In this document: piece after piece, positions 5,369 through 6,276 of the stretch
Position numbering within the stretch: the first letter of the stretch is position 1
Layout of the letters: each line of letters opens with the position of its first letter
From: an uncultured Oscillospiraceae bacterium
Lineage (GTDB): Bacteria > Bacillota > Clostridia > Oscillospirales > Acutalibacteraceae
Length of the DNA stretch: 6,276 nt
Direction: 5' to 3'
Assembly: GCA_900552985.1 (NCBI GenBank)
Contig: USBP01000091.1
Coordinates: 1-6,276 of the forward strand
Translations under genes and position numbers: made by a program
Notes under the pieces: generated by a model
What the model saw: only the letters and a program-made list of their open reading frames with translations
Told to the model about the DNA's origin: nothing
The model's database searches: none

Positions 5369-6276
5369 ATGCTTATCGCCGATTTACATATTCATTCCAA
5401 ATATTCGCGCGCTACCAGCCGGGACTGCGTTCCGGAATTGCTGGAGCTCTGGGCCAGACGCAAGGGCATTCAGGTGGTAGGAACGGGCGATTTTACGCAC
5501 CCGGCCTGGCGGGAGGAGCTGCGGGAAAAGCTGCGCCCGGCAGAGGATGGATTATACTGTTTGAAAGAAGAATACGCCCTCCCCGATGCACCGGACGGCG
5601 CCGCGCATACGCCGCGTTTTCTGGTGACAGGGGAAATCAGCTCAATCTATAAGAAAGAGGGCAAGGTGCGCAAGGTACACAATCTGATCCTGCTCCCCTC
5701 TCTGGAGGATGCGGAAACGCTGGCGCATCGACTGGAGGAGATCGGCAACCTGCACTCTGACGGACGGCCGATTCTGGGGCTGGACAGCCGCGATCTTCTA
5801 GAAATTACGATGGAGCTTTGCCCGCGCGCCGTTTTTATCCCCGCGCATATCTGGACGCCGCACTTCTCCATGTTCGGTGCATTCTCCGGCTTTGATACCG
5901 TGGAGGAGTGCTTTGGCGATATGACGCCCTATATCCATGCAGTGGAGACCGGGCTCTCCTCCGACCCGCCGATGAACTGGCGGCTTTCCGCGCTCGACCG
6001 CTTCACCCTCGTCTCTAATTCGGATGCGCATTCCCCGCAGAAGCTCGGCCGGGAGGCGAACCTCTTCGACACGCCGTTTTCCTATACGGAGATGGCAAGG
6101 GCGCTGGAAAGCCCATATTCCGAGCGCTTTTCTGGCACCATTGAATTCTTCCCGGAGGAGGGAAAATATCATCTGGATGGGCACCGGAACTGCCAGATTT
6201 GCCTCAAGCCCTCTGAAACGCTCCAAACCGGCGGGCGCTGCCCTGTGTGCGGCCGGAAGCTCACCGTCGGCCTGTT
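5369..6276 (+). CDS. Endonuclease Q family protein (PHP domain nuclease), 3' end cut by window
   Basis: The frame is open to the right edge: 302 complete codons, no stop seen. The protein begins MLIADLHIHSKYS, a PHP metal-binding motif (D5, H7, H9). Further likely metal ligands in PHP order are GTGDFTH (residues 38-44), GEISS with E89, H104 in KVHN, H160 in PAHIW, E193 and SDAH (D219, H221). A CxxC...CxxC zinc knuckle follows (C275, C278, C291, C294). The strings GLDSRDLLEI, IWTPHFSMFG, SSDPPMNWRLS and FFPEEGKYH are characteristic of the endonuclease Q family, often mislabelled as UvrD-like helicase. Characterised members nick DNA 5' of deaminated bases such as uracil and hypoxanthine. About 90-120 residues are probably missing. 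The ATG has GGAGG 6 bases upstream (5358-5362). It is divergent from the symporter and unrelated to the aryl-acid genes by function. Confidence 0.93.
   Translation, partial: MLIADLHIHSKYSRATSRDCVPELLELWARRKGIQVVGTGDFTHPAWREELREKLRPAEDGLYCLKEEYALPDAPDGAAHTPRFLVTGEISSIYKKEGKVRKVHNLILLPSLEDAETLAHRLEEIGNLHSDGRPILGLDSRDLLEITMELCPRAVFIPAHIWTPHFSMFGAFSGFDTVEECFGDMTPYIHAVETGLSSDPPMNWRLSALDRFTLVSNSDAHSPQKLGREANLFDTPFSYTEMARALESPYSERFSGTIEFFPEEGKYHLDGHRNCQICLKPSETLQTGGRCPVCGRKLTVGL

Noticed and set aside
1..6276. CRISPR array, tRNA, rRNA, insertion sequence or phage attachment features
   Set aside because: No regularly spaced repeats, no tRNA cloverleaf, no rRNA-like sequence, no transposase or integrase frame and no long terminal repeats were seen on either strand.

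Overview
The window reads as part of the chromosome of an anaerobic Gram-positive bacterium of the Clostridia type (Bacillota). Coding DNA is moderately GC-rich and intergenic DNA is AT-rich. Every start codon visible has a strong GGAGG-type ribosome binding site six to eight bases upstream, and the promoters fit the sigma-A consensus. The gene set also fits: a ferredoxin-dependent 2-oxoacid oxidoreductase, a PaaK-type ligase, a sodium symporter and a bacterial endonuclease Q. Genus cannot be read from the sequence, and nothing here points to a plasmid, phage or insertion sequence.

Bases 1-3224, minus strand: an operon read from right to left, paaK (phenylacetate/aryl-CoA ligase), then iorA and iorB (indolepyruvate ferredoxin oxidoreductase alpha and beta; only the first 18 codons of iorB are present). 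A near-consensus extended -10 promoter precedes paaK. The paaK-iorA gap is 36 bases and the iorA-iorB gap is 2 bases, so the three genes are very probably co-transcribed, with iorA and iorB translationally coupled. Together they interconvert aryl-pyruvates, aryl-acetyl-CoAs and free aryl-acetates (phenylacetate, indoleacetate, hydroxyphenylacetate), linked to ferredoxin.

Bases 3240-4983, minus strand: a single sodium:solute symporter (SSS) gene with its own near-consensus promoter, a leader of about 94 bases holding a 9-bp inverted repeat and a second hairpin, and a TTG start chosen by its ribosome binding site. A clear Rho-independent terminator closes the unit just upstream of the paaK promoter. 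Its substrate cannot be read from sequence; transport of aryl-acids or other monocarboxylates for the neighbouring operon is only a guess from context.

Bases 4984-5368: about 385 bases with no recognised gene. The block is rich in inverted repeats, ends in a terminator-like structure on the minus strand, and contains overlapping open frames on both strands. It is the least explained part of the window.

Bases 5369-6276, plus strand: the first 302 codons of a PHP-family endonuclease Q, a DNA repair nuclease for deaminated bases. It is divergent from the symporter and cut by the window end.
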